From Delftia tsuruhatensis (GTDB lineage: Bacteria > Pseudomonadota > Gammaproteobacteria > Burkholderiales > Burkholderiaceae_C): 64,000 nucleotides of DNA. The notes beneath the pieces are model-generated. The model was not told the DNA's origin and did no database searches. It worked only from the letters and a program-made list of their open reading frames with translations. Shown here in pieces: positions 54,842-63,154 of the stretch. The stretch is from contig NZ_LR813084.1 of assembly GCF_903815225.1 (NCBI RefSeq), positions 4,550,001 through 4,614,000 on the forward strand. The letters run 5' to 3'. Both the position numbers and the translations under genes were made by a program. Positions within the stretch are counted from its first letter, which is position 1, and every line of letters begins with the position of its first letter.

Positions 54842-56068
54842 TCAGTCTGTCGAAGCCTGGAAACCCGCCGACCAGTGCACGAAGGCCCAGGCACACCAGG
54901 CCAGGCCCAGTGCGATCAGGCCGCCGCCGATCCAGCCAATGTTCTGCATGCCCGCATGCATGCTGACCTGGCTGCCCAGCAGCGCGCCGCCCCCGATGCC
55001 GATGTTGAAGATGCCCGAGAACATGGACATGCCCACATCGGTGGCATCGGCGGCGAGCTTGAGCACCTGCGACTGCAGGGCCAGTGCGAAGCAGATCATG
55101 GCGACACCCCAGACCGCGCTCATCACGTAGAGCGAGGCCTCATGGCCCGAGGCCGGCACCAGCATCAGCAGGCTGGCCGACAGCACGCCGATGGCGGCCA
55201 GCAGAAAGCCGCGCGGATGGCGCAGGCCCCACCAGCTGAACATCACGCTGCCCACGATGCCCATGCCGCCGTACAGCAGCAGCACGGCCGTGGTCACCTT
55301 GCCCTCGAAGCCCGCGATGTCCTGCACGAAGGGCTCGATATAGCTGTAGGCCGTGAACTGCCCCGTGATCACGACCACCAGCAGGATGTAGATGGACAGC
55401 AACGCCGGGCGGCGCAGCAGCATGGGCACGCTGGCCAGGTTGCCCGCGTTCTCGCTGGGCAGGTGCGGCAGCAGCCGGGCCAGGGCCACCATCACGATGG
55501 CGGCCACCCCGCCCACGGCCAGGAACGTCGTGCGCCAGCCCAGCCATTCGCCCACGATGCGGCCCAGCGGAATGCCCAGCACCATGGCCATGGAGGTGCC
55601 CGTGGCCAGCAGGCTCAGAGCCACGGCCTTCCTGCCGGGCGGCGCCACGCGCACGGCCAGCGAGGCGGTGATGGACCAGAACACCGCGTGCGACAGCGCA
55701 ATGCCGATGCGGCTGACCATGAGCGAGGCAAAGCTCCAGGCCACGCCCGACAGCACGTGGCTGGCGACGAACAGCGCGAACACGCCCATCAGCAGCTTGC
55801 GCCGCTCCACATTGCGCGTGAGCAGCATGAAGGGCAGCGAGGCCAGGGCCACGATCCAGGCATAGATGGTCAGCATCAGCCCGACCTGCTCGGTGGGCAT
55901 GGCAAAACTGGCGCCGATGCTGCTGAGCAGGCCCACGGGCACGAACTCGGTGGTGTTGAAAACGAAGGCGCCAAGCGCCAGCGCGACCACGCTGAGCCAG
56001 GCCTGGGCCGGCGTGGGTGTCGAGGATGCGGGGACGATGTCGGCGGCAGCGGAAACGGAGGGGGGCAT
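54842..56068 (-). CDS. MFS transporter, SotB-like sugar/drug efflux family
   Basis: Major facilitator of about 408 residues, twelve helices, of the DHA1 group. The block [20 protein letters not shown] in helix 1 and [20 protein letters not shown] fit SotB-type sugar and drug efflux proteins. The second half has [19 protein letters not shown] and [20 protein letters not shown], both family-typical. In-frame starts at 56119 and 56068 are possible; 56068 begins [10 protein letters not shown]. It converges on the CynX-like gene with 6 nt between stops. Confidence 0.9.
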   Translation of the reverse strand: MPPSVSAAADIVPASSTPTPAQAWLSVVALALGAFVFNTTEFVPVGLLSSIGASFAMPTEQVGLMLTIYAWIVALASLPFMLLTRNVERRKLLMGVFALFVASHVLSGVAWSFASLMVSRIGIALSHAVFWSITASLAVRVAPPGRKAVALSLLATGTSMAMVLGIPLGRIVGEWLGWRTTFLAVGGVAAIVMVALARLLPHLPSENAGNLASVPMLLRRPALLSIYILLVVVITGQFTAYSYIEPFVQDIAGFEGKVTTAVLLLYGGMGIVGSVMFSWWGLRHPRGFLLAAIGVLSASLLMLVPASGHEASLYVMSAVWGVAMICFALALQSQVLKLAADATDVGMSMFSGIFNIGIGGGALLGSQVSMHAGMQNIGWIGGGLIALGLAWCAWAFVHWSAGFQASTD

Positions 56069-56170
56069 GAAAGACCGTGGGGACTCTGTATGGTGCAGCG
56101 CAATATTGTGCTGCGCCATGCGACGGCGTGATGTCAGCCGCCATGCCGGCCCCGGTGCTGCCAGGGAGAC

Positions 56171-56560
56171 TCAGGACGGCGGAAGGTGGCAGACGGCCTC
56201 GATGTTGTGTCCGTCCGGATCCAGCACGAAGGCCGCGTAATAGTCGTCGTGGTAATGCAGACGCAGGCCCGGCTCCCCATTGCAGCGCCCACCCGCGGCC
56301 AGTGCGGCGGCATGGAAGTCATCGACCATGTTGCGGTTGTCCACCCGGAAGGCCACATGGACAGGGGGCGTGTTGGGCCCGCCGCCGCTGATCCAGAAGT
56401 CGGGCTTGGGCGGCTCGCCGAAGCCCGCCGTGTCCGTGTGGCCCGTGACATCGGCGGACAATTCCATGAGGATTTCGTAGCCCAGAGGGGCCAGCGCGCG
56501 TGCATAGAAATCCTTGCTGCGCTCGAAATCAGATACCAGGACTGCCGTGTGGTCGATCAT
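56171..56560 (-). CDS. VOC-family small protein
   Basis: Glyoxalase-fold protein of 129 residues, a single-module VOC protein. The first metal-ligand His is in MIDHTAVLVSDFERSKDFY, a central HVAFRVDNRNMVDDFH and the ligand Glu in DPDGHNIEAVCH close the module. This type often acts in antibiotic or aldehyde detoxification, but nothing nearby fixes the substrate. The ATG at 56560 has GGGAG about 8 nt upstream; a longer frame from 56602 lacks this. Confidence 0.85.
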   Translation of the reverse strand: MIDHTAVLVSDFERSKDFYARALAPLGYEILMELSADVTGHTDTAGFGEPPKPDFWISGGGPNTPPVHVAFRVDNRNMVDDFHAAALAAGGRCNGEPGLRLHYHDDYYAAFVLDPDGHNIEAVCHLPPS

Positions 56561-56629
56561 GGTGGTGCTCCCGCAGGTAGGTGACAGGCTCCAGCATGCC
56601 ATGCCGGCCGCCTGCGCACCATTCGGGAA

Positions 56630-57283
56630 TCAGTAAGCGACCGTGAAGCGCTCGCGCAGGTGCAGGTTTTTCTCCAGCGCATCGACCAGGGCCACGGCCA
56701 GGTCGGCGGCCGAGATCGTGCCGGGCTGGCCGTCGGCCTGCATCAGCGGCTCGTCCTTGCCGGTGCGGTACTGGCCGGTACGCTCGCCGTGCTCGCCCAG
56801 GTGCAGGGCGATGGGCGGGCTCAGCATCGTCCAGTCCAGGACAGTTTCCTTCTGGAGCTCGGTCAACGCATCGCGCGCCGCCGAGGCGCCGGGCTTGATG
56901 GCCGCCGGGAACTCCGGCGTGTCGACCAGTTGCCTGCCGGGCGCGATGTAGAGGCTGCCCGCGCCGCCGACCACGAGATAGCGCTGGATGCCGGCCGCCT
57001 TGGTGCCCGCCACGATGGCGCGCGAGCCGCGCATGAAGTCTGCATAGATATCGGGATTGCCCCAGCCCGCGTTGTAGGCGCTGACCACGGCATCCGTGCC
57101 GGCCACGGCGCGCTGCACGGCGGCGGCATCCAGCACATCGGCCTGGACAGCCTGCAGATGCGGCTGCGCGGCCACCCGGGCGGGATCACGCGCCAGGGCA
57201 ACCACCTCGTGGCCGCGTTGCAGCAACTCCTTGAGTACGGCGGAACCCACGAAGCCCGTCGCGCCGATCAATGCCACTTTCAT
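56630..57283 (-). CDS. NAD(P)-binding reductase, YwnB/NmrA-like
   Basis: Atypical short-chain reductase-like protein, 217 residues, with a Rossmann start KVALIGATGFVGSAVLKELL and VVALARDPAR. The NmrA/YwnB core follows with ADVLDAAAVQRAVAGTDAVV, YLVVGGAGSLYIAPGRQLVD and LDWTMLSPPIALHLGEHGER. It may act as an NADPH sensor or quinone reductase. It is divergent from a LysR regulator at 57408 that is probably its controller, a common arrangement. Confidence 0.88.
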   Translation of the reverse strand: MKVALIGATGFVGSAVLKELLQRGHEVVALARDPARVAAQPHLQAVQADVLDAAAVQRAVAGTDAVVSAYNAGWGNPDIYADFMRGSRAIVAGTKAAGIQRYLVVGGAGSLYIAPGRQLVDTPEFPAAIKPGASAARDALTELQKETVLDWTMLSPPIALHLGEHGERTGQYRTGKDEPLMQADGQPGTISAADLAVALVDALEKNLHLRERFTVAY

Positions 57284-57407
57284 TGCTTTCCTTTCAGGCG
57301 CCTGGGCGCCGTGTTCAACATGGCATCAAGGTTACGCCGTTCACAATCGTGGCGGAAGCCGGCATTTTTCACCAATACCTTGAAGGACAGCTTCATAATC
57401 AAGCCCC

Positions 57408-58370
57408 ATGGACGATTACAGACGCATGGCGGTCTTCGCTGCCGTGGTGCAGCACGGATCGATGAGCGCCGCGGCGCGCGCCCTGGGCATGAGCCCTTCG
57501 GCCGTGAGCCAGCAGGTACGCCAACTGGAGCGCGAAGGCGGCGTGACCTTGCTGCACCGTTCCACCCGGCAGATCGCGCTGACCGACACGGGCGAGCGCT
57601 ACTACCAGCAGTGCGCGGCCATGGCCCAGGCCGCCGCCCAGGCCCGCGCCGAGCTGGCCGCCGCGCGCGACGAACCCGGCGGTGAACTGCGCCTTTCGGC
57701 CACCGTGGGCTTTGCCCGCCACATCGCGCCCGCGCTGGGCGACTGGCTGGCCCGCCACCCGGCGCTGCGCCTGCACCTGGAGGTGGACGATGCACCCATC
57801 GACCTGATCCAGGGCCGCATCGACCTGGCCCTGCGCTTCGGCCGGCTGGCCGACTCGGGCTGGGCGGCCAGAAAACTGGGGGCCATGGAAAACTGGCTGT
57901 GCGCCTCGCCCGCCTGGGTACGGAGCCAGGGCACGGGCGCCGCCCTGCGGCATCCGGCCACCCTGGCGAGTGCACGCTGGCTGGGCCTGGCGCGCGCGGG
58001 CCTGGCCCAGGAGCTGCGGATCGAGGCGCGCCACGCGGACACCGGGGAGGCCTGCGGCCTGCAGGTGCAGCCCCATGTGGCCAGCAACAACCAGTTGTCC
58101 CTGCAGCAGATGTGCGAGGCCGGCCTGGGACTGGCCCTGCTGGGCAGCATGGATGTAACCGAGGCCGTGGCCCAGGGCCGGCTGGAACGGCTGCTGCCCG
58201 GCTGGGACTTCGGGGAGCTGGGCATCTGGGCTGTCACGCCGCAGCGCCAGACCCAGCCGGCCAAGGTACGCCAGGCCGTGGACGCGCTGCAGGCCTATCT
58301 GGCACGGCTGGCCGGCGTGATCGACGTGCCAGCTCTTCCCGCGCAAAAAAGCCCGCCGAAGCGGGCATGA
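57408..58370 (+). CDS. LysR-family regulator, divergent from the NmrA-like gene
   Basis: LysR-type regulator of 320 residues of the aminopropane/quinone-responsive (PecT/CrgA) kind. The winged helix is MDDYRRMAVFAAVVQHGSMS then AAARALGMSPSAVSQQVRQL; the effector domain starts with GGELRLSATVGFARHIAPAL and includes DLALRFGRLADSGWAARKLG. It is divergent from the NmrA-like reductase by 124 nt. Its last codons contain the terminator of the convergent binding-protein gene, so the two genes are packed tightly. Confidence 0.92.
   Translation: MDDYRRMAVFAAVVQHGSMSAAARALGMSPSAVSQQVRQLEREGGVTLLHRSTRQIALTDTGERYYQQCAAMAQAAAQARAELAAARDEPGGELRLSATVGFARHIAPALGDWLARHPALRLHLEVDDAPIDLIQGRIDLALRFGRLADSGWAARKLGAMENWLCASPAWVRSQGTGAALRHPATLASARWLGLARAGLAQELRIEARHADTGEACGLQVQPHVASNNQLSLQQMCEAGLGLALLGSMDVTEAVAQGRLERLLPGWDFGELGIWAVTPQRQTQPAKVRQAVDALQAYLARLAGVIDVPALPAQKSPPKRA
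58345..58366 (-). terminator. Terminator of the LivK-like gene, inside the LysR 3' end
   Basis: On the minus strand GCCCGC-TTCG-GCGGGC is followed by six T. It lies within the last codons of the convergent LysR gene. Confidence 0.9.
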
Positions 58371-58392
58371 AAACGAAGGGAAGACGGGGCGC

Positions 58393-59523
58393 TCAGTCGA
58401 GGGCCGTCTTCTGGCCGTTCTTGAACACGCTCAGCGTGTAGGAGGGGTTCTTCATCTCGCCATTCTTCTCGAAGGCGATCTTGGAGGTCACACCCGCGTA
58501 ATCGGCCTTTTGCAGGAAGGGAATGTAGACCTTGGGGTCCCAGGAGTTGGCGCGCTTCATGGCGTCGGCCAGCATCATGGTCGCGTCGTAGAAGTAGGGG
58601 CTGTAGACCTGGAACTGGCCGGGGAACTTGGCGTCGTAGCGCTTCTTCCATTCCAGGCCACCGGGCATCTTGGCCAGCGAGGCGCCGCCATCGGCGCAGA
58701 TCACGTTGTCCAGCGGCTTGGCGCCGGCGGCCACCTTGGCCAGCTCGGGCACGCACAGGCCGTCGCCGCCGAAGTACTTGGCATCGTTCATGCCCAGTTG
58801 CGCCATCTGGCGCAGCATGGGGCCGGCCTGGCCGTACATGCCGCCGTAGAAGATGCCTTCCGGTTTCTTGGCCTTGATCGAGGTCAGGATGGCCATGAAG
58901 TCCGTGGCCTTGTCGTTCGTGAACTCCGAGGCCACGACCTTGACACCCAGCTTTTCCGCATCCTTCTTGAACACGTTGGCCAGGCCCTGGCCGTAGGCCG
59001 TGCGGTCGTCGATGATGGCCACGGTCTTGAGCTTGAGGGTCTGGGCCGCGTACTTGGCCAGCGCCGCGCCCAGGGCGTTGTCGTTGGCGATCACGCGGTA
59101 GGTGGTGTTCCAGCCGGGCTTGGTCAGGTCGGGATTGGTGGCCGCGCCCGTGATCATGGGAATGCCGCAATCCTGGAAGACCTTGGACGAGGGAATGGCC
59201 ACGCCGGAATTCAGGAAGGCGACCGCGCCGGCAACCTTGTCGTCGCACAGCTTCTGCGAAGCAGCCGTGCCCTGCTTGGGATCGGCCACGTCGTCCTCGG
59301 CCACCAGCTGGAACTTGACCTTCTTGCCGGCGATCTCCATGCCCTTGGCATTGAGCTCGTCGATGGCCATGCGCACGCCGTTCTCGTTGTCCTTGCCGAA
59401 ATTGGCCTGGGGTCCGGACACCGGGCCGATATGGCCGATGCGGATCACCTGCTCCTGGGCCATGGCCACGCCACCCATGCCGGCCACCACGGCCGCGATA
59501 CACAACTTCCGGGACATCTTCAT
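58393..59523 (-). CDS. Branched-chain amino acid-type ABC substrate-binding protein
   Basis: Periplasmic binding protein of the LivJ/LivK family, 376 residues, with a signal peptide (MKMSRKLCIAAVVAGMGGVA, cut near AMA-QE). Core features are IRIGHIGPVSGPQANFGKDN, the AEDDVADPKQGTAASQKLCD region and YRVIANDNALGAALAKYAAQ. A second motif YGQAGPMLRQMAQLGMND and VYSPYFYDATMMLADAMKR fit amino-acid or aromatic-compound receptors. The permease and ATPase genes are not here, so the ligand is uncertain. It ends with a clean terminator. Confidence 0.92.
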   Translation of the reverse strand: MKMSRKLCIAAVVAGMGGVAMAQEQVIRIGHIGPVSGPQANFGKDNENGVRMAIDELNAKGMEIAGKKVKFQLVAEDDVADPKQGTAASQKLCDDKVAGAVAFLNSGVAIPSSKVFQDCGIPMITGAATNPDLTKPGWNTTYRVIANDNALGAALAKYAAQTLKLKTVAIIDDRTAYGQGLANVFKKDAEKLGVKVVASEFTNDKATDFMAILTSIKAKKPEGIFYGGMYGQAGPMLRQMAQLGMNDAKYFGGDGLCVPELAKVAAGAKPLDNVICADGGASLAKMPGGLEWKKRYDAKFPGQFQVYSPYFYDATMMLADAMKRANSWDPKVYIPFLQKADYAGVTSKIAFEKNGEMKNPSYTLSVFKNGQKTALD

Positions 59524-59671
59524 CGCGCACTCCTCAGTTGAAACAGGCCGTCACGTTATTCCCGTCATCGCGGCTTGGCAATGCCGCGTGACGGGGCCGC
59601 GACACTCGGCCCCAACTCAGTGTTTACGAGAGTCCGCCCCCATCCAAAGCTGTGCTGGGAGGCGGATCCGC

Positions 59672-60214
59672 TCAGGCGGCCCTGGCCTGGCCCAGCGCCT
59701 GCACCTGGGCCAGCTGGTCCAGCGCGGCCAGGCAGGCATGGGCCACTTCCACGCCCTTCTTCACGAAATGGGCGCGGAAGAACTCCACATGGTCGCCATG
59801 CTCGTGGAAGTCGCGCGGCGTGAGCACGGCCGAGAACACGGGCACCTCGGTATCGAGCTGCACGCGCATCAGCCCGTCGATCACGGCCGAGGAGACGAAC
59901 TCATGGCGGTAGATGCCACCGTTGACGACCAGCGCGCAGGCGATGACGGCATCGAAGCGGCCGCTGTCTGCCAGCTTCTTGGCCAGCAGCGGAATCTCGA
60001 AGGCGCCGGGCACATTGAAATGGCTGATGTTCTGCGCGGCCACGCCCTGGGCCTGCAGTTCGGCCGCCAGCGAGTCGCGCGCCTGGTGCACGACATCGGT
60101 GTGCCAGCTGGCGCAGATCACGGCCACGCGGCTGCGGCCCGCGACGGCCTTCCACGGCGTGCCCGAGGCCGTGCCATGTGCGGAGAAGTTCAAGGAGACA
60201 GGAGTCTGATTCAT
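59672..60214 (-). CDS. ribH: 6,7-dimethyl-8-ribityllumazine synthase, type II (RibH2-like)
   Basis: Makes 6,7-dimethyl-8-ribityllumazine, the riboflavin precursor, from a ribityl-uracil and butanone phosphate. The 180-residue protein matches the type II (RibH2) group in CASWHTDVVHQARDSL near 35, HFNVPGAFEIPLLAKKLADS, NGGIYRHEFVSSAVIDGLMR and DFHEHGDHVEFFRAHFVKKG. Such proteins form decamers in Brucella. The ATG at 60214 (MNQTPVSLN) is preferred; upstream ATGs in frame lie inside the riboswitch expression region. It is controlled by an FMN riboswitch about 115 nt upstream, so it is expected to be made when FMN is low. Confidence 0.93.
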   Translation of the reverse strand: MNQTPVSLNFSAHGTASGTPWKAVAGRSRVAVICASWHTDVVHQARDSLAAELQAQGVAAQNISHFNVPGAFEIPLLAKKLADSGRFDAVIACALVVNGGIYRHEFVSSAVIDGLMRVQLDTEVPVFSAVLTPRDFHEHGDHVEFFRAHFVKKGVEVAHACLAALDQLAQVQALGQARAA

Positions 60215-60328
60215 GGTGCTCTTTCGATATGAGACTGATGAATCAGGGCGCGCGCCATGGCGCCGCATGGCGCTGCCCGAGCCCATGCGATCCATGGACG
60301 GACAGCCTGCCATGCAGGTGCTGCGCGA
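60215..60328 (-). promoter_or_regulatory. Expression platform between the FMN riboswitch and ribH
   Basis: The 114 nt between the aptamer and the ribH ATG hold GC-rich inverted repeats (GGCGCC-AT-GGCGC type near 60245-60285) and no T-run terminator. Control is therefore more likely at translation than at transcription termination. Confidence 0.5.
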
Positions 60329-60484
60329 TCTCTTTCATCCGGACTGTGACCGTCGGCTCTGGCATCTCACCAGATCTGCTGACCCCGGCAGTCCTTGCGG
60401 ACCACCAGGCGCTCGCGGGCTCCCGCGATGCCCGAAAAGGCTTCGCGGATACCGCCGGTGGGGAATTGCACCCCGCCCTGAGAA
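60329..60484 (-). ncRNA. FMN riboswitch (RFN element)
   Basis: The minus strand carries the conserved RFN segments in order: CAGGGCGGGGTGCAATTCCC, then CACCGGCGGTAT, the variable P3 region, GGAGCCCGCGAGCGCC, GGTCAGCAGATCTGGTGAGA and TGCCAGAGCCGACGGTCACA, ending AGTCCGGATGAAAGAGA. Spacing and content match the Rfam FMN family along its length. The aptamer binds flavin mononucleotide and reduces expression of the ribH gene downstream. Confidence 0.95.
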
Positions 60485-60670
60485 CGCTGCCCAGGCCGAC
60501 CACCACAGGGGGATCCGCCTGGACGAAGATCATTCTAGCGCCATGGATGCGGCGGTGCAGCAAACGAGGTCGCCAAGGCTACATGGCAGTCCGGTCAACC
60601 AAAACAGGGACCCAAACGTCTATATCAGACAGGAACATGCCCGGAATCCACCTGCCGGAGCGCACGCACA
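60485..60670. other. Divergent spacer between the riboswitch and the charged lipoprotein gene
   Basis: This 186-nt region must hold the leftward promoter of the riboswitch transcript and the rightward promoter of the gene at 60671. No clear -35/-10 pair could be seen on either strand. Short frames here lack ribosome sites. Confidence 0.35.
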
Positions 60671-61282
60671 ATGACCAGAACCACCTCCACCACCACGCAC
60701 TCGCGGCGCCTGCGCCTGATGGCGGCAGGCCTGCTCGCCGTCCTGGCCACGGGCTGCGCGCTGCCGCCCGAAGGCTATCCGGACATGGGGTCGAGCTACC
60801 CCAGCTATCCGAGCTACCCCAGCTACCCCTCGGGCGGCGTCATCTACCCGTCCTACCCCTCGCAGCCCTCCTACCCCGACAACGGCTGGTACGAGCGCCA
60901 GCGCCTGCAACGCGAACGTGAACGCATCCAGTACGAGCGCGAGCGCCTGCAGCAGGAGCGCAACCGCGACGCCTGGCGCGACCGCCAGGAACGCGAGCGC
61001 GAAATGCGCGAACGCGAACGCGACCGTGACCGCCAGGCACAGGACCGCGATCGCCAGCTGCGCGAGCGCATGCAGGATCAGCAGCGCCGCGAGGCCGAAC
61101 GCCAGCAGCGCGAACGCGACCGCGCACGCGACCAGGAACAGCAGCAGCGCGATCGTGACCGCGAACGCCAGCAACGCGACCGCGAACGCGAGCAGCAGCA
61201 GCGCGCCATCGAACGCATGCAGCGCGAGAGCCAGGGCGGCGGCAACCCCTACCCCCCCCAGGACCCGCGCCACTGGCGCTGA
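60671..61282 (+). CDS. Lipoprotein with YPS repeats and a long Arg/Glu/Gln-rich helix
   Basis: A 203-residue secreted protein of unknown function. The N-terminus MTRTTSTTTHSRRLRLMAAG is followed by a lipobox LATGC with the lipidated Cys at 29. Residues 40-70 contain repeated SYPSYPS units with Tyr, Pro and Ser. Residues 75-187 are almost only R, E, D, Q and some N, with spacing RERERIQYERERLQQERN, which should form a long single alpha-helix or coiled coil. The low complexity and GC-rich codons are unusual, but the frame is uninterrupted and carries a clean signal, so it is a real gene. It may span part of the periplasm. Confidence 0.8.
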   Translation: MTRTTSTTTHSRRLRLMAAGLLAVLATGCALPPEGYPDMGSSYPSYPSYPSYPSGGVIYPSYPSQPSYPDNGWYERQRLQRERERIQYERERLQQERNRDAWRDRQEREREMRERERDRDRQAQDRDRQLRERMQDQQRREAERQQRERDRARDQEQQQRDRDRERQQRDREREQQQRAIERMQRESQGGGNPYPPQDPRHWR

Positions 61283-61380
61283 TCGGCCGACCGGCGGCAT
61301 TTTCTGCCCCGGTCCGCCGCACCATAATCAGCAGGACACCACAGACCCTCTTGCCATTGGTGATGGGAAAGGAGTACGCC

Positions 61381-62064
61381 ATGCATCGCACCAAGGACCT
61401 TTGCCGCACCGGCCGCCGCTCTTCGGCGGCCTTGCGCTGGACGCTGGCGGCACTGATGGCCACGCTGGCTGCCGGTACGGCCTCGGCACAGGTCATCCGC
61501 TGCACGGATGCCAAGACCGGCCGCGTCACCTATACCAACAGCAGTTGCAAGGATGGCGAAAGAAGCGTCCAGGTACAGGCCGCCCCCACGGCCGAGGAGC
61601 TGGAGCGAGACCGTGAACAGGCCGCCGCCGCCATCGAGCGCAAGAACCAGCAGCTGGCGCGCGAGGAATCCGAGCGCCGTGCCCGCCTCCAGCAGCAGGA
61701 ACGCGAGGAGCGCAGCCGGCGTGAACGTGAGCGCGACAACACGGCCCGGCAAGGGGGAGGCGACTCTCCGGCCTGCCAGCAGGCACGCCGCCGCCTGGAC
61801 TCCATCCTGGCAGAATCCGACCCCGACCCCGCCACCTGGGGCCCCCGCAGCCAGGCCGCGCAACAGCAGATGGAAATGGCCTGCCTGGGACCGCAGGCCT
61901 ACGAGCAGTTGCAGCAGTCACGCGCCTTGCAGCCGAATGCCATCAACCGTCCCTGGATGGTGGGGCGACCCATCCCCACCCAGCCGCTGCCGCCTTCCGC
62001 GCCCATCTCGCACTGCAACGTGTTCCGCTGCTACGACAACAACGGCGGCATCCACCCCCGCTGA
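61381..62064 (+). CDS. DUF4124-domain exported protein with charged middle
   Basis: A 227-residue exported protein. A signal peptide (TLAALMATLAAGTASA-Q, cut near 36) is followed by a DUF4124 start (VIRCTDAKTGRVTYTNSSC). A strongly charged E/R/Q helix spans 69-130, like the neighbouring lipoprotein. A C-terminal domain contains SPACQQARRRLDSILAESDP and HCNVFRCYDNNGG with paired cysteines. AAGGAG lies 9 nt before the ATG at 61381. The function is unknown; DUF4124 proteins are often periplasmic. Its stop is one base from that of the convergent epimerase-like gene. Confidence 0.85.
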   Translation: MHRTKDLCRTGRRSSAALRWTLAALMATLAAGTASAQVIRCTDAKTGRVTYTNSSCKDGERSVQVQAAPTAEELERDREQAAAAIERKNQQLAREESERRARLQQQEREERSRRERERDNTARQGGGDSPACQQARRRLDSILAESDPDPATWGPRSQAAQQQMEMACLGPQAYEQLQQSRALQPNAINRPWMVGRPIPTQPLPPSAPISHCNVFRCYDNNGGIHPR

Positions 62065-62065
62065 T

Positions 62066-63085
62066 TCAGGCGCGCAGCCCCTGCTCCACGGTCGGGTAGC
62101 GCAATCTCAGGCCCAGTTCCACCTTCAGGCGGTGGTTGTGCAGGCGGCGTGATTCCCCCATGAAGCTCAGCAGGCTGGCCGGCAGCTCGCGCTGCGCCTG
62201 CTCGCGCGTGATGCGTGCAGGGCGCGGCAGGCCGTAGAGATCGGCGGCAAGGTCGAAGTAGTCGCCCATGCGCAGCTGCGTATCGTCGCTGGCGTGGTAG
62301 ATGCGCTGGGGCCGGCCGCGCCACAGCGCCAGCACGCAGGCTCTTGCCAGGTCGTCTGCATGGATGTGGTTGGTATAGACGTCCTCCTCGGCCCGCAGCA
62401 ACGGCGTGCCACGCAGCAGACGCCCGCGCGGCGTGCCGCCTTCCCTGTCGGGGGCATAGATGCCCGGAATGCGCAGAATGCTGGCGCGCACGCCACCGCG
62501 TCCGGCGAACCGCACGGCCCGCTCGGCATTCACGCGTCGCAGCGCACGCGCCGTGGCCGCCGCCGTGGGCCGGCTCTCGTCGATCCAGGCGCCATCGCAG
62601 TTGCCATACACGCCCGAAGTCGAGCCATAGACCAGGCGGGCTGGCAGGCCCCGGCGGCGCAGCGCGCGCAGCAGGGCCGTGGTGCGCGGGTCCAGCCACC
62701 AGCCATCGCTGCCCTCGTCCGAACCGGGGGGCGGCGCAAGGTGCACGACACGGGTGGCCAATCCGGCCAGCCGGCGCAGCGAGTCCGGTGCATCGAGGTC
62801 GCCCTGCAGCGGCGTGATGCCGGCCGCACGCAAGGCTGGCGCCCGGCCGGCGCCGCGCGTCAGGGCCAGCACGCGCGGGCCGCGCCGCGTGCGATCCGCC
62901 GGCGCGGCGGGCGCGCCGGCCAGCGCACCGGCCACCCGCAGCCCCACATCTCCACAGCCGACGATGAGCACGCGTTCGCGTCGAAAGCGCGCCGGCAGCG
63001 CGCCCAATGGGTTTTGGTTTGAGGGCAAAATCCAGGCCTGTTGCGAGGGCGGCCAGCCAAGCGCCGCAGATGGCGGCCGCGGCAT
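62066..63085 (-). CDS. NAD-dependent epimerase/dehydratase-like SDR protein
   Basis: Extended short-chain reductase-like protein, YeeZ-type, 339 residues if started at 63085. A Rossmann start RVLIVGCGDVGLRVAGALAG (about 40) is followed by VVHLAPPPGSDEG, the segment RLVYGSTSGVYGNCDGAWID with the Ser and Tyr of the active site, ILRIPGIYAPDREG and YTNHIHADDLARACVLALW. The substrate is unknown. The N-terminal 35 residues are poorly conserved, and TTG or GTG starts near 62990 would give a shorter protein. It is divergent from the reductase at 63155. Confidence 0.85.
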   Translation of the reverse strand: MPRPPSAALGWPPSQQAWILPSNQNPLGALPARFRRERVLIVGCGDVGLRVAGALAGAPAAPADRTRRGPRVLALTRGAGRAPALRAAGITPLQGDLDAPDSLRRLAGLATRVVHLAPPPGSDEGSDGWWLDPRTTALLRALRRRGLPARLVYGSTSGVYGNCDGAWIDESRPTAAATARALRRVNAERAVRFAGRGGVRASILRIPGIYAPDREGGTPRGRLLRGTPLLRAEEDVYTNHIHADDLARACVLALWRGRPQRIYHASDDTQLRMGDYFDLAADLYGLPRPARITREQAQRELPASLLSFMGESRRLHNHRLKVELGLRLRYPTVEQGLRA

Positions 63086-63154
63086 GTCCGCCCGGGAAAG
63101 AAGATCACCGCGGCGCTGCATGCACCCGCCGGCGCCCCCGAGGATACCGAGAAC

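Noticed and set aside
60790..61260. A CRISPR array or DNA repeat array
   Set aside because: The periodic sequence is coding: SYPS units and Arg/Glu codons in one uninterrupted frame behind a lipoprotein signal, without constant repeats and unique spacers.
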